DNA from: Paramarasmius palmivorus
Lineage: Eukaryota > Basidiomycota > Agaricomycetes > Agaricales > Marasmiaceae
Direction: 5' to 3'
Length of the DNA: 64,000 bases
Assembly: GCA_037176845.1 (NCBI GenBank)
Contig: JAYKXP010000006.1
Span: forward strand, 434,001-498,000
Shown here piece after piece: positions 36,683 through 49,854 of the stretch. Within the stretch, counting starts at the first letter, position 1; each line of letters starts with the position of its first letter. The notes beneath the pieces are model-generated. The model was not told the origin of the DNA. It saw only the letters and a list, made by a program, of their open reading frames with translations, and did no database searches. A program made the position numbers and the translations under genes.

Positions 36683-39159
36683 TTCTTGACTTGGATGTAC
36701 TCTATCACGTTGTATACCCGCAATACCCCGTGCAACGCTCCATTTCCATGAAGGGTTCCACATTCCTGCTCAAGATCCCCCTGACCGATTTCCTAACATC
36801 AGAACAAAATTCAACAATTACTTTAAGTGGTGAGTGGCGGCCAAACCGTGCATCCTGTGCTTCTCAATCAGTGTGGGTCATTTTTCCCAGGTCGTCGGTG
36901 TTTGGACGAGCGTGTCTTTCTTCCAAGTCTCGAACTTAGAGGTGTAACATTTGATCTACTTTTCGCCACACCTCAATTTGTCAAGACTATTGATCCACTC
37001 TCTTAGAAACAGCATAGCATGCGACTGGAACACGCTTTGGTCAAGAATATACAAATCAAATCGTTGCTGCCTGGCGTGAGATTAGGATCTAACAAAAGAA
37101 CCTCGGGAACGGGAACAATTTTTCGAAACAAATGCGACTAGGACGTGCCTTAGTGAAGGCAATACAGCTTTCACCCAAACATGAATCACTCTCGGGTGTT
37201 ACTGTTCGAGTAAGATGCATATGTTGCGCAACAACTTCGGAAACAGGATCTTTCGCCCAGAAACAGGCGATTGGAACGCAATTTGGCGGAAGCTGTTCTT
37301 CACAACCACTAACCATCTTCGCAATTGGTGCTTCTGTTTGCACGGGCATCGGGAGAATGGATCCCAGAGGAGACTCGCAGCTTTGTCAACCACTCCTCGA
37401 CTAATTTGAAACAGCCTCATAGACGTTCTATGCCAAGTCAAGGTGCGTCCGAAGCCGAGCGTTTTGATGGACGCTGACACACGTATGAATATTCATCTTT
37501 CTAATCCACTGCTCTATGGCACACGTTCTCCTGCTCTAACGCATGGACTTGGGTCATTCACTTACTCCTCTGTGGGTATGTACACAATAGTCCGCACTTC
37601 GGCATCTATCAGAATTGCTGAATTGTCACAGTATGGTGCAGAATGAGTAGAAAATCCGAGATACCAAGTGAAGAGGTCCATATGCACGGTACGTTTAACT
37701 ATTGGCCTTCTCTTTTCTTTGTTAGGCTATGCCGACTGTAGAGCATTTCAGCAGTGAGTAGGGTCCTTTCAAATGCTCCTATCTATGAAGTTTCTGAATG
37801 GTCGATTTTCTCTCGAGCATGTACGCGTGGGATTCACTCCTACTCTCTCTTACTGCTTCCGACGTTTCTGCAGCATCACCTGTGGCGCTACCTGCGCCCA
37901 AATGACCAAACAGGACGAGGTAGATAGTTTTTTTACCCTGACTTCTGAAAGAAGACTTGCTAAACGATGCTTGATCTTTTCCTGGAAGAATATCTTAGCC
38001 AAATTAAACCCTCGGAAGTAATGCATTTCAGGTTTTCACTGACCGAACACTGGGCACTCGCTAAAGAACTGGCAGTGTTAGTGGCAGATGTCGATGAATG
38101 GTGCCGGTGGATGTTGTTCCTGTACATACTCTGAGTTCATGAACGAGGGAAAATCTTCAGAGCTCCGTATGGTTTATCGCAAGTCAGAAGTCTATCGAGA
38201 CCCAGGGCGGTCCCGACCCGCTTCTATCTACCTTGGCTAATGGCTCGGTGAATTATTATGTGCTGTTACATATTATTGGGTACGTATGCATTCTTCTGGT
38301 CTGAGAAGGAAGAGAGTAAGTCCGGTGAACCCTTACCATGCTGAAGCGGTCCGTCGCAGCTTCTTTTTGCGCGCCGAACAGGTTCCTGGTCGACGCAGAA
38401 ATCCGCTGAATCATGAGATTTTGTGGCTGGTCAAGAACGAGCGAATGATGTCCAAAGGAACTGAGTAAGTAACTTGGGGTCTACACCCTCTACCTCTCCA
38501 CTGTCACAATTCTGGTCTCTTTTTGCGCCACCCGTACATCCACCCAACGACTTCGCTAAAGGTGCAAGCGTGTGAGCGGAGGAGGTTGTAGTACCCCGGT
38601 TTCGATGCTCAACAATTTGAAATTCGTCAACGTAAGTGAGTCATCAGAACCTTTCAACACAACTGCTGGTCTCCCCCCTCGCAAAAACGTCGCGATAACA
38701 CAAGTGGGGCTGCACACTAGTGCACGCGGCGACCCTGTATCCAATCTATAATGTGAAATGCGACCTTGTGTGTAACGCGGTCATTCGTTGCCGGCCAGAG
38801 TAACCGCCGAGACAGGATGAACCAGGACGAGCATGAACGAGCCTATGAGCAGATACATATGCATGTGATTCCTGTTCCGAACGATGATGCACATGTACAG
38901 AACTTGAAATGTACCCAGCACGAGCAGCCAGTACTCCAGTGGTCAAGGAAAGGATGAAGACCACTTGAAGTGATGGCAGGCATGTTGTGGCGCCACACTT
39001 GTACGTGAAAAAATGGGATTGCATTGAACATTATTAGTGCTACAGCGTGTAGTAATACAGGTATCCGAAAAGAAAGTCCCAGAGCAAAATGCAAAGCTAG
39101 AAACGAAAATGTTTAAGGAGTGTGTCGAATTAGTCGGCCGGTAACTTGGGAAACGAAAA
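36683..39159. other. Gene-poor stretch with broken coding-like frames
   Basis: About 2.5 kb without an intact gene. Short frames on both strands have real-looking amino-acid composition but cannot be joined into a complete protein. On the plus strand 37443-37560 reads KPSVLMDADTRMNIHLSNPL and on. From 37771 a frame gives NAPIYEVSEWSIFSRACTRG before a stop at 37927. From 37969 one gives LTEHWALAKELAVLVADVDE and then a stop at 38131-38133. From 38180-38470 other short blocks follow. I recognise no family. It could be a decayed gene or an unrecognised, intron-rich young gene. Confidence 0.4.
37720..38230 (+). pseudogene. Possible gene remnant, family unknown
   Basis: Two adjacent coding-like runs on the plus strand are each closed by a stop: 37770-37929 (ends RPNDQTGRGR) and 37969-38133 (ends CRWMLFLYIL). 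Right after the second stop the reading resumes with a basic, Arg-rich block. Amino-acid usage is more protein-like than in the opposite frames. No ATG-led, splice-consistent model connects them, so this is reported as a remnant with low confidence. Conservation in relatives would be decisive. Confidence 0.25.
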
Positions 39160-42100
39160 TTAAGAATCCCAGATAGCGCCAAAAGCCGGAATACCTCTAC
39201 TCATCATTCCATAGACTACCTTTCTCGTTAACTTTTGGTTGGATATGATGCAGACGGCCTCCGCGTTGAACTCGCGTACCAAGCGGTAGGTTAGCTTGAC
39301 CATGTCCGGTTTTCCATGTGTGCGAGTGTCTAGTTCCAATCAATAAAGATATCAGGATGCACATGGAAACAAGCTCACCATAAATGACAGCACCGGGGGA
39401 TTTCTCTAGAAGAGCGTCAACTAATTCGTCGCCGAATGTCTTTCGAACATTAGGTGACGTCCACAGCAACCGTATGGGTACCCTTTGCTCTAGAATGCAA
39501 GGCGCACATGGCCCGATACCACTTCCTGTGGCGACAAACACCAAACGCCTGAAGAGAGGGACAATACGTAAGACACCGCATGTTGGTATGCCTCGAATCC
39601 ACAACTTTGTAGGCGGATTTTCGATTTGCTTGGATGTCCAATCTCCTGCTCTGGATACGACGAGGGAGTAACCGGTCTTTCCAGGCTCTGGAATGGTGGC
39701 AAAACCATGCCACTCCAGAAGAGGACTTTCAGAGATGCGCACGAAAGAACCAGGAACAGGTGTGACTAGATACAACTGCGTCAGCCATACACCAAATAAA
39801 TTCACGCTGAACAACTTGCCGCCATAATCGAAGTAAAATCGAACAGCGTGATTTGACAAAACTACACTGCGCACGTTTACCTTACGGAGTCTGAGCCAGG
39901 GTAATACAAGAGAGCCTAAGTCGAATGCGTCAATACATGTTATCAAAACGAGTTGCACACCCCGACCTGTGAGGACCACCAATAACCAGAAGGCTGGCGT
40001 GGTCTTCATAGCATGGCCCAAAGTTTGACCAGGCTCCTTGTAGTCGTTGATGAGAAGGATCACCTGTACATCAGAGTATAAATTTGATTGTCCTTGGATA
40101 ATAACAAGATCAACTTACTTGCGCCCAGACCATAGCAGCAGCACTCCATCCAAGGAAGCGATGCACGCGTCTAATGAATTTAGCACCAAGCCGCTAACTA
40201 TTTGGAAAGTCACATACTCGAACGAATCGTGTTTTGTTAGTCGGAATGCGGGGTACGCAAAGGTTACAATACCAAACAGGAAGATCATGATCCAATAGGT
40301 GATCGTGAGTGTGGCCACAGAAATCTGTAAAGACGAGAGTCATTGTAAAGTCTGCTCCGGGATCGAACAACATACCTTTCCACCGTCCACCAGCTCCTTA
40401 GTAGCCTTGCCAGTGAAAAGAACGAGCCAAAGAACCCCAGAGATAGCGCATCCCGAGTGCAAACCACCGATATGATATACCCTAGCGCAAACACGTCGTA
40501 TGGCTAATGGCCATCTGTCAAAGCCTTCTAGCGATCATGTAAAAGAGAAGAAACATCGATACTCACGAAACAGGCACAGCACAGCAAACATTGAAAAATG
40601 CGTTTATAACGTAGTCCTGACGCATGAGTATCGCACAGAATAAGTTTGCCACTACGATTTCTCCAAGTTTCGGGATAGATGCGCCCCGCACGCACACAGC
40701 AATGAATATCGCCATGTTGACGACGAAAACAACGCCAAAGAGCCTGCGATATAGGGTGAATATCTGATGCCGAAGGTTCCGAATATAGTGGCTTTGGGTT
40801 TTGTCCGGAATCTCATCGTCGAGGTATCCTTCCCAAGCTAGACCTTTCTCGACCGTGGCGAGAGTAGATTCGGATTCCAATTTCGGTTTTTCGTCCCGTT
40901 TGATGGTAGGCTTGGCATCCACACCAAGTGGAGATTCGGAAAACGGAGGTGGCTGAATGTTGTTTAGAGTCGGGATTTCCATCGTGTCGGATATTCTGGC
41001 AGTGAGGTGGAGATAGACTGGTTTCGGGTTGGCCGGCAAGGCAATTTGGATGGTTCGTTCTGCCCAGTTCGATCCATCCAGCAAAGACGATATTGCTTCG
41101 GAGACAGGCAAAGGAATGGTAGGAGTTGATGCAATAATAATCTTCTCTCGTTCAAGTTGATCCAACGCAAGTTGACGAAGAGCCCTCTTGTCGTTCTTCC
41201 CGTTCCTGCCGCCCACGGTTAAACTTGATTCCCCGAGCATACCGGAAGCGAAAAGGATCACTTACGAAGTTTTGGGAAACTCATCCATTGTTAAGACCCG
41301 TGTCGGGACTGCGTAATATGGTTGAATCTTGGCAGCAGCTGTTGTTACCGCTACTTGGTCAACGCTGCTTGGTGTCACGAATCCCCAAAGATTGTCGTCG
41401 ATGAGAAGTGCTATGGCGACTTTGACACCAGGACATGTCTGCTAGCCTTGTGAGACCAAGATTGAACCGGATCAGACGACGCGCTCATACCTCCATCGCA
41501 GCTGCCACACCGTCGAGCTCCACACGGAAGCCCTAATTGAGCAAACTTAGATAGATTACATCTAACAGGAATCAAACCACACACCTTAATTTTTACTTGA
41601 TCATCAATCCTTCCTAGATGCTCTAGTCCTCCTGCGGGCAGCCAACGCCCGAGATCACCAGTGTTAAACATCATGGAACTGGAAATGTCAGTCTAACATT
41701 ACTGGGGAGCTATTTTGGACCTACCCGTCCTTTACAAAAGGATCTTTCCTGTAGCGCTCGGATGTTTTTTCAGGTAAATTCAAGTACCCTCGCGTAATCC
41801 CCGCGCCTCCTGCCCACATTATACCCTGCTCACCAATTGGCAAGGGCTTCATATCTTCATCGAGAACATAGACATTGTTGTTGGGGGTAGGCTTTCCTAT
41901 GCTTAACACAGACCCAGGAACGTGTAACTGCATCGTGTTGACGATTGTTATCTGTCAGGTAGATTCCACAATCAGATGATCTCATCAGACCCTGACGAAG
42001 AGAGTTACCTCGGTAGGACCACAACAATTATAGAATCGAGCGACCTTTCCCCATGAATCGGCGAGTGCTAGAAAGATGTTTGAGAAGGTGTATGTCATGC

Positions 42101-43169
42101 ATGAGCGATTAAAACTCACAGACTGGGCACGCCTCTCCTGCTACTGCTACTACTTCTATATTTGGATAATCGGAGGGTGGGTGAGGCAATAGCATGGATG
42201 GGGTGGCGACGACGATCTGGACGGTTTTCATGACTGCTTTCCATTGTTTCGACGACTTTCCGCGGAGGCATAGAGTCGCTCCATTGCAGAGGCTTCCAAG
42301 GATTTCCTAAAAAAGATGCGGATTTTTAGTAATGATGACCGAGTACGAGCATGAGAGTCAAGCGAACCCATGCGGCCATATCAAAGGCTATATTCATGAG
42401 CTGCGATACACGTCTACCAGGTGCCAAGCTCAAGTTTCCCGGTGCCAGACATACCACTAACTTGAAGTCAGCGCCAAAGTTTCTACTTCATATCGAAACG
42501 GTCAACGAACGGTTGGTGACATTGCCATGCTTCACTTCGACCCCCTTCGGTATACCTGTAGTCCCTGAAAAAGTAGTCAGTAACTAAAAGCAACTCTTGG
42601 TCACCAGACACACCGCTGGTATAGATGATATACACGCTGTCGTCTGCTGATGCGTGATCCTCGGGCTTCGTCCACTCGGAGCGCAAGTTATCGCCCGACA
42701 GAGCGTCCTCAAGACAAATGACAGGGATATTGGTGATAACGCGGTCCATGAACTTGCTCAGCACTAGCACCGCTGCCCCTTGACTGTCGCGTAAAACGTG
42801 TTCGATTGTCTTATCTGACGCGACGTTGCCGTCTAGAGGAACATAGGCCGCCCCCGCCTTCAAGACTGCTAGTATGCCGACGACCATTCGGATGCAACGT
42901 TCCACGAGTAGGCAAACGCGACTGCCGCGACCGATGCCCATGCCTCGCAAACGCGTAGCAAGAGCGTTTGCTTGGTGGTCGAGATCAGCATACGTGATCT
43001 TTTCCTCGAAGTCCTCGACCGCGATATTTAGAGGATGAGAAGAAACGAAGGATTCGAAGGCATGGTGAACACATTGGAAGGGTGCGGGGATTTTCTCGCC
43101 CAGACCAAGCTGGAAGAATGCACGTTGATCAGTTGGGCTTAGCCCTGAGACGGCTTCTGCAAGATGCAT
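39160..43169 (-). CDS. NRPS-like adenylation domain fused to ferric-reductase-like membrane flavoprotein
   Basis: The N-terminal half is an NRPS-type adenylation domain: FQCVHHAFESFVSSHPLNIA and ITYADLDHQANALA, GAAYVPLD, IIYTSGTTGIPKGV (A3, across an intron), FYNCCGPTEIT (A5), GYLNLPEKTSERY, FNTGDLGRW (A7), GRIDDQVKIKGFRVEL (A8) and NGKNDKRAL (A10). I see no phosphopantetheine Ser motif. About 190 residues of linker follow. Then several membrane segments come with HIGGLHSGCAISG and VHRFLGWSAAAMVW, whose His residues could bind heme as in ferric reductases. The last part has LLEWHGFATIP (FAD-site-like) and VFVATGSGIGPC (NAD(P)-site-like), ending IPAFGAIWDS. About a dozen short introns. It probably activates an acid or amino acid at a membrane and may reduce the product; this is inference. 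Confidence 0.82.
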
Positions 43170-44379
43170 GGCTGAGGGGAGTACCGATGACGAGGGCCAT
43201 GGAACGTAGTCGCGCTTATAAAGGGTTCAAGTCTTCCCTGTGCCTATGCCAAAGGAGTACTCGAATGGTTCGTAACCGACGATCTGCCGCTACAATCAGT
43301 TCAATTTTTCCGAATGGTAAGTAAGGCCTTGGTGAGATGTGATATGGAGGCGCCATGTAGACTCGCCACGCGATTTGGAGAACCGTTATGGTCGGTCCCA
43401 TGTTAGTTTCCATAAGGCAAGCTGGGCCGTGGTCCTGAAACCTAATGTTACCTTGGCGAGAATCAGAAATAGAATGAATAGAGAAGAGATAAACGCACCG
43501 GATAGATGAAAGGCGTCGAACACCATGAAATCTCGATTGATTCGTGCACACACACGAATCTGTTTGTTTTGTGGTTGCAACCCTGGCCCAGGTTGGAGAG
43601 AATAGCTTTTGGAAATAGAATGACGTGAATTACCAAACTAGACAACGGGAAACGGAGACAGCATTGGGGCATTTGTCGGCACTTAGATGAGAAAATGAGA
43701 GCAAAAGGGGAGGACGTGCGTGTGTTGTTTCCTGATCAGTAGGTATAGCTCTCACGTTTCTGATTGGTCAAATTAGCGTCAAGTCAACATCGGGGCTATC
43801 AGAAGAAGTAACAAATCGAGGCTTAGCTTGTGACGTTGGTGACGCAATTCAGGTTCTGGTCTTGAGCTTGAAAGCCTGAGGACGCCTGAGGACACCGAAG
43901 GCCGCAGTTCGCTTTGCGTCGCAAAGGCAACGAGCGTGAATGCGACCGTGCGCCGCCTCGCCACTGCATATCGTGCCTGGTTTCTATAGTCAAACCGCCG
44001 GATAGCTAAGGGTTATGTACCGTTGAAACGTGGCCATGACCTGTCGGAATCTTCCTGAACAGTACGAACACATATGGTCGGAGATCGTAGATAAGTTTTG
44101 CCAGGTCTGCAACCTTGCAACTTATTTAGATCATGTAATCATGCATAGCTTTATGCGGTGATTGTGGTCCGAAAGAAACTTTTTGAGATGCTAGATTTGT
44201 GATTGCGTCGAAAACATCCGTTTAACACATATGTACAGCTTCCCGAAAGCACGTCCAAAACAGAAAGAGGCGGCGGTGGGCGTGGCGCGGTAGCTGCAGG
44301 GTAAAACGTTCAAGTCGTTAGGAAAGTGGGGCATCCGAGGAGCATCAACTCAAACCTTTCGTGCCCACGGAGTTGATGA
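43170..44379. other. Intergenic region, NRPS-like gene / RAD50
   Basis: 1.2 kb between two minus-strand genes. A TATA-like sequence lies at 43216-43222 (TTTATAA on the minus strand), 47-53 nt upstream of the NRPS-like ATG. A short direct repeat of GCCTGAGGAC occurs near 43873-43892. I see no gene in it. Confidence 0.45.
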
Positions 44380-47300
44380 TCATCGGAATCGTTGTCTTTC
44401 GATCACTGACTTTTGCCTGGCGTCACGAGAGACCCTCCTGTTTGGTGCAATGAGTACCGTTCGACACAGGGAATAGGTCGACATACCAGTAGTACTCCAT
44501 CACATCACTTTGACCAAGTTTCCGCAGGAAATTCTCGTCGTGTGTAATGATAATCAGCTGAAAGTTTGCATGGTTTTTCCTCTCGTTGATAATGCTGTCA
44601 GATACTAGTTGAGTCAAAGGCAAGGGCTTGTGCAGGCACACGTACTCCACAAGACTCGAAGCGAGGGCATCAATGTTCTCGGTATCAAGAGCATTTGTGG
44701 GCTCATCAAGAGCCAATATACCGCAATTTTGACCAAAAGAATCTGAAAGTGCGAGTCGAATGATGATTGAAGCCAACATCTTTTGGCCCGCGGAGCATCG
44801 CCCACGCATATCCATCTCAACTTGATCCTTTGTCATGACCACCTAATCGTATTTCAGTCTGGTGCACGAAAGGATGTATCACCATTGCCTACGCGATAGT
44901 TGTATGACCTTTTGGATGCTCCACCCTCGACATCTGAACGTATCTTGATTCCGTCGATATCTTACAGGGAACGGTCAGCTGCCGAGTGCCTGACCATCAC
45001 GGTTTAAACGCACCGGTTCCTTGATATGTCTTATTCCAGAGGTGTCGCATGGTATCATTAACTTCTTCCATTTTCAAGCCGTGGTACTTCATGATCGCAC
45101 TGGATTGGAATGGTTGAGCTTATGGTCAGTGAATTAGGCGGTGGTGCTTACTTATCCAGAGCTTTTGCGTATTTCTCTAGATCATCGTTCGCCATATCTG
45201 CCATCTAACACACCATTAACACCGTAAAAACAGCGAGGACAGTGTACGTACTTTTACCCGAATCAGCTGGTCAGTGTAACGCTTATTGATGTCTTTGAAG
45301 TCCTTCTTGAGGTCTCCCTCCCAGGTCTCCAACTGGCTCTTCTTTGAACTGATTTCACCAGCAATGTGAGAATACTGAAAAGGACATAATCACACGAATA
45401 TTCACAGGCATCACTAACACACGTACCGAGACTTGTAGCCTGTCTTCTTCTTTTTTGACCTTCGGCCATTGATCTTCGAAAGTCCGACGAGCTTTAGCGG
45501 CCTCGTCCATATCGTATTGTTGGATTGCGGCTTCGGTGTCCTTAATCTGCTGTTCTAGTTTCCTGACCCGGACATTGTTGCGAAGGTTGGCTTGATGCAA
45601 ATCGCTGTCGCTTATTGCCTTGTCTATCGCCTCAATTTCTTTCCGACAGTGTGCTTCGTGGTCAGACAAGGCTTTGATATTGCCCCTTTGCTGTTCTAAC
45701 TTCTCTTCATATTCCTGGATGAGCTCGTCCTTCCGGTCACGAATGTATCTATATCCCACATTAATGCGTGAGCAGTCCTATGTGATAGACATACCGTTCA
45801 ATGGTCTTGTTCACTGCCTTCAGTTTGTCCACACCCAAACGCATTTCTTGGTACTTTTGAGATTCGGACGACTGCTGCCGTTCTAATTCTCTGTCCTGTC
45901 CTTCATGCTCTGCATCAAGGGCATCGATCGGTCCTTGGGCTTCGGCAACGTGAACCTCAGCTTCCTGCAGTAACATTGAGCCATGCTACCTGTTTAGTCA
46001 AGGGGGGAGACCCACCTTGAGCTTGCGAGTCATATCTACGATGTCCTGTTTCCATGTCTCTATTTGGCGTTCACAATTATTCTTCTCTTTTAGCTTGCTC
46101 TGAAGTTGCTGTTCCTGGAGCTGAAGTGCATGTAGTTCGTTCTCTAAGCGCCGCATGACAGAAGCTTGTCGATCTTTCTCAAGCTGAATGCTCTTGCTTT
46201 CCTTCTCTAGAGCTTTTCTAGAAAGACGTTTAGCTATGTGGAGGGTAGATAACAAGCATCGACACTAACAGCTCTTTGGAGTGACTGTCAATCTCTGTCT
46301 GCACATCTTCGGGAGTCTTCGTGTTGCCTGTAGTCGATAAGTCCTTTTCAATAGCGACGGTCTCATTTTCAAGGTCCTTGACTTCCTTCTGAAGCCGTCC
46401 TATCGTCTTGGAATGATCTTTGAGAGTCAGGATATCCTTCTGTCGTCTCCGAGCGGATTCCAGATCGTCGGAAGCCTGCAAGAAAGATCAATGACCTGAA
46501 GACCTATACATACGAAGAAAGTCACTTGGTTCGACGCCTCTGATGCTTCGGCCACTTTCTGTTCATGCTCTTCAATTTGACTCTCCAAGCCAGGAATATC
46601 GCCCTGGATCTTGGCTCTCTGCATGAAAGCGGGTCTAAGCGCTTGAAGACGGTCAACTTCTTCTATCCATCCTTCTAGATCGTCCTTGTACTGTTGCTGT
46701 TTGGCGTCTGAGTTTCTGCTGATCAGATCTTGCATCTATAAAGGAGCTGAGAAAACCTTGGAGGTGAATAATCAATAGAACTCACCTGCTTCTCGAAGAC
46801 GACCAGCTCACGATCGTTGAGACCTCGGGTACATGCCGTGCATGTCTTTCTTCGCTTGCTTTCACTTAGCATCTGCTCGTACACATTGCTACTACCAGAG
46901 TGAGTATTTATCAACCTGTGAATAGGACAGATTAGTATCGTCAAACGTCCGAAACATAGGCCTAATCAGACTTGTGTAATTCCTCCACTTCTTTGTTTGC
47001 TGCTTTGATGGCGTCTTCCACGTTCTGATGCTCGCTCTCGTATTCCAGCGCAATTTTTCGATCAAGACCTGTGTTATGGGATCGAGTTCGAGACACCAGA
47101 AGGAGGACAGAAACCTACGCTTCAGCTCGTCATTGAAGTTTTCCAATTGTTGCCTCAGAGTGGACAAGGTGGTTTCTGCGCCTTGTAGTAGTTTGCTTGC
47201 CTTGATGGCCGCATTCTCACAGTCAGCGACCCTTTCATCCTGTTCCCTATCCGAAAAGAGTGTGAATAGTCGAGCCTTAGCAAGTTCGAGACTCACCTTG

Positions 47301-49415
47301 CGAATTGATCCACCTCCTGCTCAATTGTCTTCGCCTTCGCCTTCTTACCGAACAACTTTTGGAATTTAGCATTCGCGGTATCCAATCTATGTGCCAATGA
47401 GGTCGAGACTCTTGAAATGGAAATCAAACCCACGTATGTTCAATCTCCGAATTCTTAGTCTTGATATCTTTGCGTTTGAGGCCAAGTTGGGCGTGTAATT
47501 CGACCTGCGCGTTCAGAGCCATTAACTCAGACTGGAGTTCATCACGCCGATGTTCAGCCAAAGCCCGCTTTTCAGCAATCTCCGATAACCGGTCGTCATA
47601 TTTGGCGGCTTTGATGTCCTCCCGGATCTTGTCTACGCGTTTGTTCTTTTCTTCAACATCGTCCTTAACAATCGATAGATTCGAAGGGACGTCTTGATAA
47701 GTATCCAGTTCCTGTTCGGTCTTGGCAATAGACGTGGTTCGTTCGGACTGAAGGCACGAATTGAGCTGTCGGTGAACCGCAACAGAAGGAAACACTGACG
47801 ATTTGATTTCGAAGGGACGTACACGCCGACTGGTGCTTTGCAAATTCTCCAGTGAGCTGTCGTGACTTGGCATTGTATTCTTCCTGTTTCGTTCTGCGTT
47901 CCTCCTATTATTATCGTTAAACAACAGAAGGCGAAGAGGAAATAAAGATGATAATACCTGGAGCTTCTCTATGGCAGTCTTATGCTTTCGCAGCATTGTT
48001 TCAATTTCCGACATGAATCTCAAGACTGCATCACGATCTCCTGAGTCGTAGTCGAAGCCCTTCGCGCCGAAAGTATCTCCAATCTCCTTCATCATGGTGG
48101 CCCTCTCGGTGATTCGTTGTCGTTGGTTCTAAGAATTGCCAAGCGTTAGCCCTGAGCTCGCGTTTCTGAAAATGACTTACAGCAGCTTCTGCGTCGCATG
48201 CAGCTTTTTCAGAAACCAGATCCATATGCTTCTTGTTCGCGGCCTTCAACTCGTCTTGTATATCTTGCAGCTTATCTGTCTTTGTCTTCTTCTGTCTTCT
48301 CTGAGCACCCATCTGTTCTTCGAATGTCGCGAGCTGGGATTCAAGTTCTTCGCGAGTGCCTAGCATAAAGTGAGAATGACATGTTTGAAGAACAAAGAAA
48401 ACAAGAAGACCTGGTATTTGCGTCAAGTGCAATCTCGTCTCGTTCAAGTCGGTCTGCAAGTTCTCCTTCTTTTGCTCAAGATTCTCTACTTCGAGATAGA
48501 TCTCGCGAAACTTGACGGCATATGCCTGTAGCTTCTTGTTTGACTCTTGGATATCGTCGTACTTCTTCTTCGTTTCTTCGTACTCAATCTCTTTTTCGGC
48601 TATGACAGAGCTCAATTCGCTAATACGTTTTCGGAGTTTGTCGGCGTGGGCCTTTTCCCGAGCAAGACTTTCAAGTCGTTCTTTTTCAGCTTTCAATTCT
48701 GCGACTCTGTCCTTTCGAAGTGCTTTGATGTTGTCCAACGCTTTAGTGTACCTGGTAACAGAGAGTCAGCCAGAGCTACACAACCGAGTCGTCGGATGTT
48801 AACCTTGTTGCCTCAAAGATATCGTCAAACTTTTTCTTCAATGCCGCAGGTTCTGCGAGCGGCCAATAAGAGTCTTCCTGATGACAAAAAATGACGTTTT
48901 CCAGAACAGATTTTGATACACCAAGTAGCTGTGGTATCTCTGCATCCATCTCCGCACATTTGGTAGAAATGACACCTCTCTACACGACAATGAGTCTCAT
49001 GCTGCAGTAAATATACGGCGTAACGACTCACTTTTCCTCCCTTCTCAGCATTCCCATCTGCCAAAGCCAAGATACTCTCCAGCGTCTTCATCGCCAACCC
49101 CGTCTTCTTTGCTGTCACACTGAGATTCCGCACAGCAAGCATCTTAGTTCCATTGGCCGCAAAAAACCGTAGTTTTACTTGCGCCTTAACCTCCTTCTCG
49201 TTCGCCATCTTTGGGTCATGAACAAAGGCACCACCACGCGTGTTTGGGGGCTGGTCTCCCGTCGTCGCGTATTTGAGACATTCAATGATAGTGGTTTTGC
49301 CGCTTCCATTGTGACCAACGATAACAGTGACTGGGTTGAAGAATTCGATGACAGAGATTTGTTTGTCGTCAAAAGAACGTATGCCACGAATCGCGAGTTT
49401 GTTCAAGGAGGCCAT
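44380..49415 (-). CDS. RAD50: DNA double-strand-break repair ATPase Rad50
   Basis: This is an SMC-like ATPase of the Mre11-Rad50-Nbs1 complex, acting in the nucleus on DNA ends. The N-terminal ATPase half begins [15 protein letters not shown] with Walker [10 protein letters not shown] (residues 34-42). Then comes [20 protein letters not shown]. Long coiled coils follow. The zinc hook CTAC lies at 46831-46842, then the returning coiled coils. The C-terminal half has the signature [21 protein letters not shown], Walker [15 protein letters not shown] and the H-loop IITHDENF. An intron near 44436-44485 leads to a last exon ending [20 protein letters not shown], which matches the family C terminus, with the stop at 44380. 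Without it the protein would read an unrelated tail to 44423. Roughly 20 short introns. Confidence 0.94.
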
Positions 49416-49771
49416 GACGATGCCGGGATGCCAGTCTGGATACAAGCTTAGATATGCAGTTGATATAGCCAGAATATCTCTACTCACGGCTTCCTGAAAC
49501 GCGTCAATGAGGAGCAAGCTCCAGGTATGAGAGTAGTATAGAGTCAGATTGCAGCAGTATTTACGCGATGACCAAACGCGTGACCTGTGTGACACTCGCG
49601 GCACCGAAGTGACATTGTACATGAGCGTACAGTGACTGTACATGTACATCGAAGAACTGGAAAAAAGGTGTATACATCGAAGTACAGTCAAGGTATTCTA
49701 CAGGCGATCGACAAAGATAGAAGGCTTTCACCTCTTGCATTCCTCGGAATAATCTCTACTCATTCAATACG
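49416..49771. other. Intergenic region upstream of RAD50
   Basis: About 350 bp between the RAD50 start and the 3' end of the F-box-like gene. It contains the GTACATG/TGTACAGT-type short symmetric repeats at 49617-49650, which look like a local palindrome cluster. No gene seen. Confidence 0.4.
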
Positions 49772-49854
49772 TCACGGATGCATCCGAAGGAAATTCAATA
49801 TCGTACGCTTTCGAGGGAACTGGGAAACGACCACAGGTTCTTCATTCTGTAAAA

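Noticed and set aside
36499..36735. Poly-alanine minus-strand frame
   Set aside because: It is the shadow of the Ala/Lys-rich EAF7 tail.
43216..43240. tRNA-like T-arm (GGTTCAAGTC)
   Set aside because: No matching acceptor stem, anticodon arm or D-arm is found around it, and it lies next to a TATA-like element.
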